Assembly: GCA_964576255.1 (NCBI GenBank)
Contig: CAZNUK010000019.1
Span: forward strand, 1 to 32,784
DNA length: 32,784 nt
DNA from: Eshraghiella sp964576255
Lineage (GTDB): Bacteria; Bacillota; Clostridia; Lachnospirales; Lachnospiraceae
Direction of reading: 5' to 3'
Shown: in pieces, positions 32,457 through 32,784 of the stretch
Layout of the letters: every line of letters starts with the position of its first letter
How positions within the stretch are numbered: the first letter of the stretch is position 1
The notes under the pieces: generated by a model
Databases searched by the model: none
Told to the model about the DNA's origin: nothing
The model's input: the letters and a program-made list of their open reading frames with translations, nothing else
Program-made: the position numbers and the translations under genes

Positions 32457-32506
32457 ATCAAGTCTCCTTGTGATATTAATTCGTCTGAATCTTTTAGTTA
32501 TTGCGC

Positions 32507-32526
32507 AAGTTAGCTTAAACTAACCT
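32507..32526 (-). promoter_or_regulatory. Inverted repeat at the HMA gene start site (candidate metal-regulator operator)
   Basis: GTTAG and CTAAC (32509-32513 and 32520-32524), extended to AGGTTAG and CTAACTT with one wobble, around TTTAAG. It covers about +1 to +20 of the transcript, where a bound repressor would block transcription. The half-site AGGTTAG resembles DtxR/IdeR-family boxes, but the six-base spacing is longer than the classical site. Confidence 0.45.
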
Positions 32527-32533
32527 TGATAAA

Positions 32534-32561
32534 AGTATAGCACTTAGGATTTTTTTGTCAA
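32534..32561 (-). promoter_or_regulatory. Sigma-A promoter of the HMA gene
   Basis: Minus strand: perfect -35 TTGACA (32556-32561), 16-base spacer, -10 TATACT (32534-32539). Start near 32527, at the edge of the inverted repeat. Confidence 0.85.
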
Positions 32562-32576
32562 GCCATTGATATTTCG

Positions 32577-32784
32577 GGTATCTATACAGAACTTTCTTGC
32601 CACATAGATACCGCGAGCGGTATCTATACGGAACTTTTCTGGCTGTGGATACTTTTATAAGTTTCCTTGGTATCTAACGGAACTTTCTTGCCACATAGAT
32701 ACCGCGAGCGGTATCTATACGGAACTTTCCTGGCTGTGGATACTTTTATAAGTTTCCTTGGTATCTAACGGAACTTTCTTGCCA
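32577..32784. repeat. 91-bp higher-order tandem repeat built from alternating 41- and 50-bp units
   Basis: The word GGTATCTA(TA)CGGAACTTT occurs five times, starting at 32577, 32619, 32669, 32710 and 32760. Spacers alternate between a short type (CTTGCCACATAGATACCGCGA) and a long type (CTGGCTGTGGATAC, then TTTTATAAGTTTCCTT). The short type creates a perfect inverted repeat, ATAGATACCGC-GA-GCGGTATCTAT, at 32604-32627 and again 91 bases later. The period is not a multiple of three and stops occur, so it is not coding. The array continues beyond the window. No mobile-element gene is visible. Confidence 0.9.

Noticed and set aside
32577..32784. Regular repeats with spacers, resembling a CRISPR array
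   Set aside because: The intervals are themselves repeated in two alternating types instead of being unique, unit lengths alternate 41 and 50, and no cas gene is present.

Overview
The window looks like an AT-rich, low-GC Firmicute chromosome, most likely a motile anaerobic Lachnospiraceae member. The evidence is the gene order rimP-nusA-rnpM-ylxQ-infB-rbfA-nrnA-truB-ribF-rpsO, near-consensus sigma-A promoters, strong AGGAGG ribosome sites, a 1,410-residue acyl-CoA dehydratase activase, a GH16 glucanase and chemotaxis genes. The genus is not fixed by the sequence. All genes but one are on the minus strand, so transcription mostly runs from high to low coordinates.

Region 1 (1-8523) is a complete translation/transcription operon read from a TTGCAT-16-TATAAT promoter at 8496-8523. 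Its 5' leader carries a terminator-like hairpin just before rimP. rpsO, cut by the window edge, has its own promoter after ribF.

Region 2 (8536-14996) holds a corA Mg2+ transporter followed by a catalytically dead rhomboid with a zinc ribbon. The corA leader is long and contains a 25-codon upstream ORF overlapping a hairpin. Diverging from it is the large two-ASKHA-domain dehydratase activase, the only plus-strand gene.

Region 3 (15006-21648) has a secreted GH16 beta-glucanase behind a class I c-di-GMP riboswitch with its own terminator. Upstream of it lies an unusual operon: cheV, a large acidic/lysine-rich membrane protein, hisH, hisF and ung.

Region 4 (21671-30600) is a branched-chain amino-acid (Liv) ABC transporter operon livJ-H-M-G-F whose last gene is a sensor histidine kinase starting two bases after livF. 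A PhoB-type response regulator gene lies just upstream of livJ, so the probable kinase/regulator pair brackets the transporter. A Thr/Glu-rich lipoprotein follows from its own promoter. An unknown single-pass membrane protein lies upstream of the regulator gene. The livJ leader and the leader of the unknown protein each hold a cluster of small hairpin repeats with a GAA triloop on the minus strand, next to a perfect palindrome.

Region 5 (30623-32784) has a short-sensor chemoreceptor with an Asp/His cluster outside the membrane, and an HMA metal-binding protein whose promoter overlaps an inverted repeat. The window ends in a 91-bp higher-order tandem repeat.

The themes that link regions are motility and secondary messenger signalling (CheV, MCP, c-di-GMP riboswitch) and metal handling (CorA, HMA protein, Asp/His MCP). 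Leader-RNA control recurs too: S15, nusA, corA, the GEMM riboswitch and possibly liv. Domain calls rest on reading the translated sequences by eye; no database search was run.
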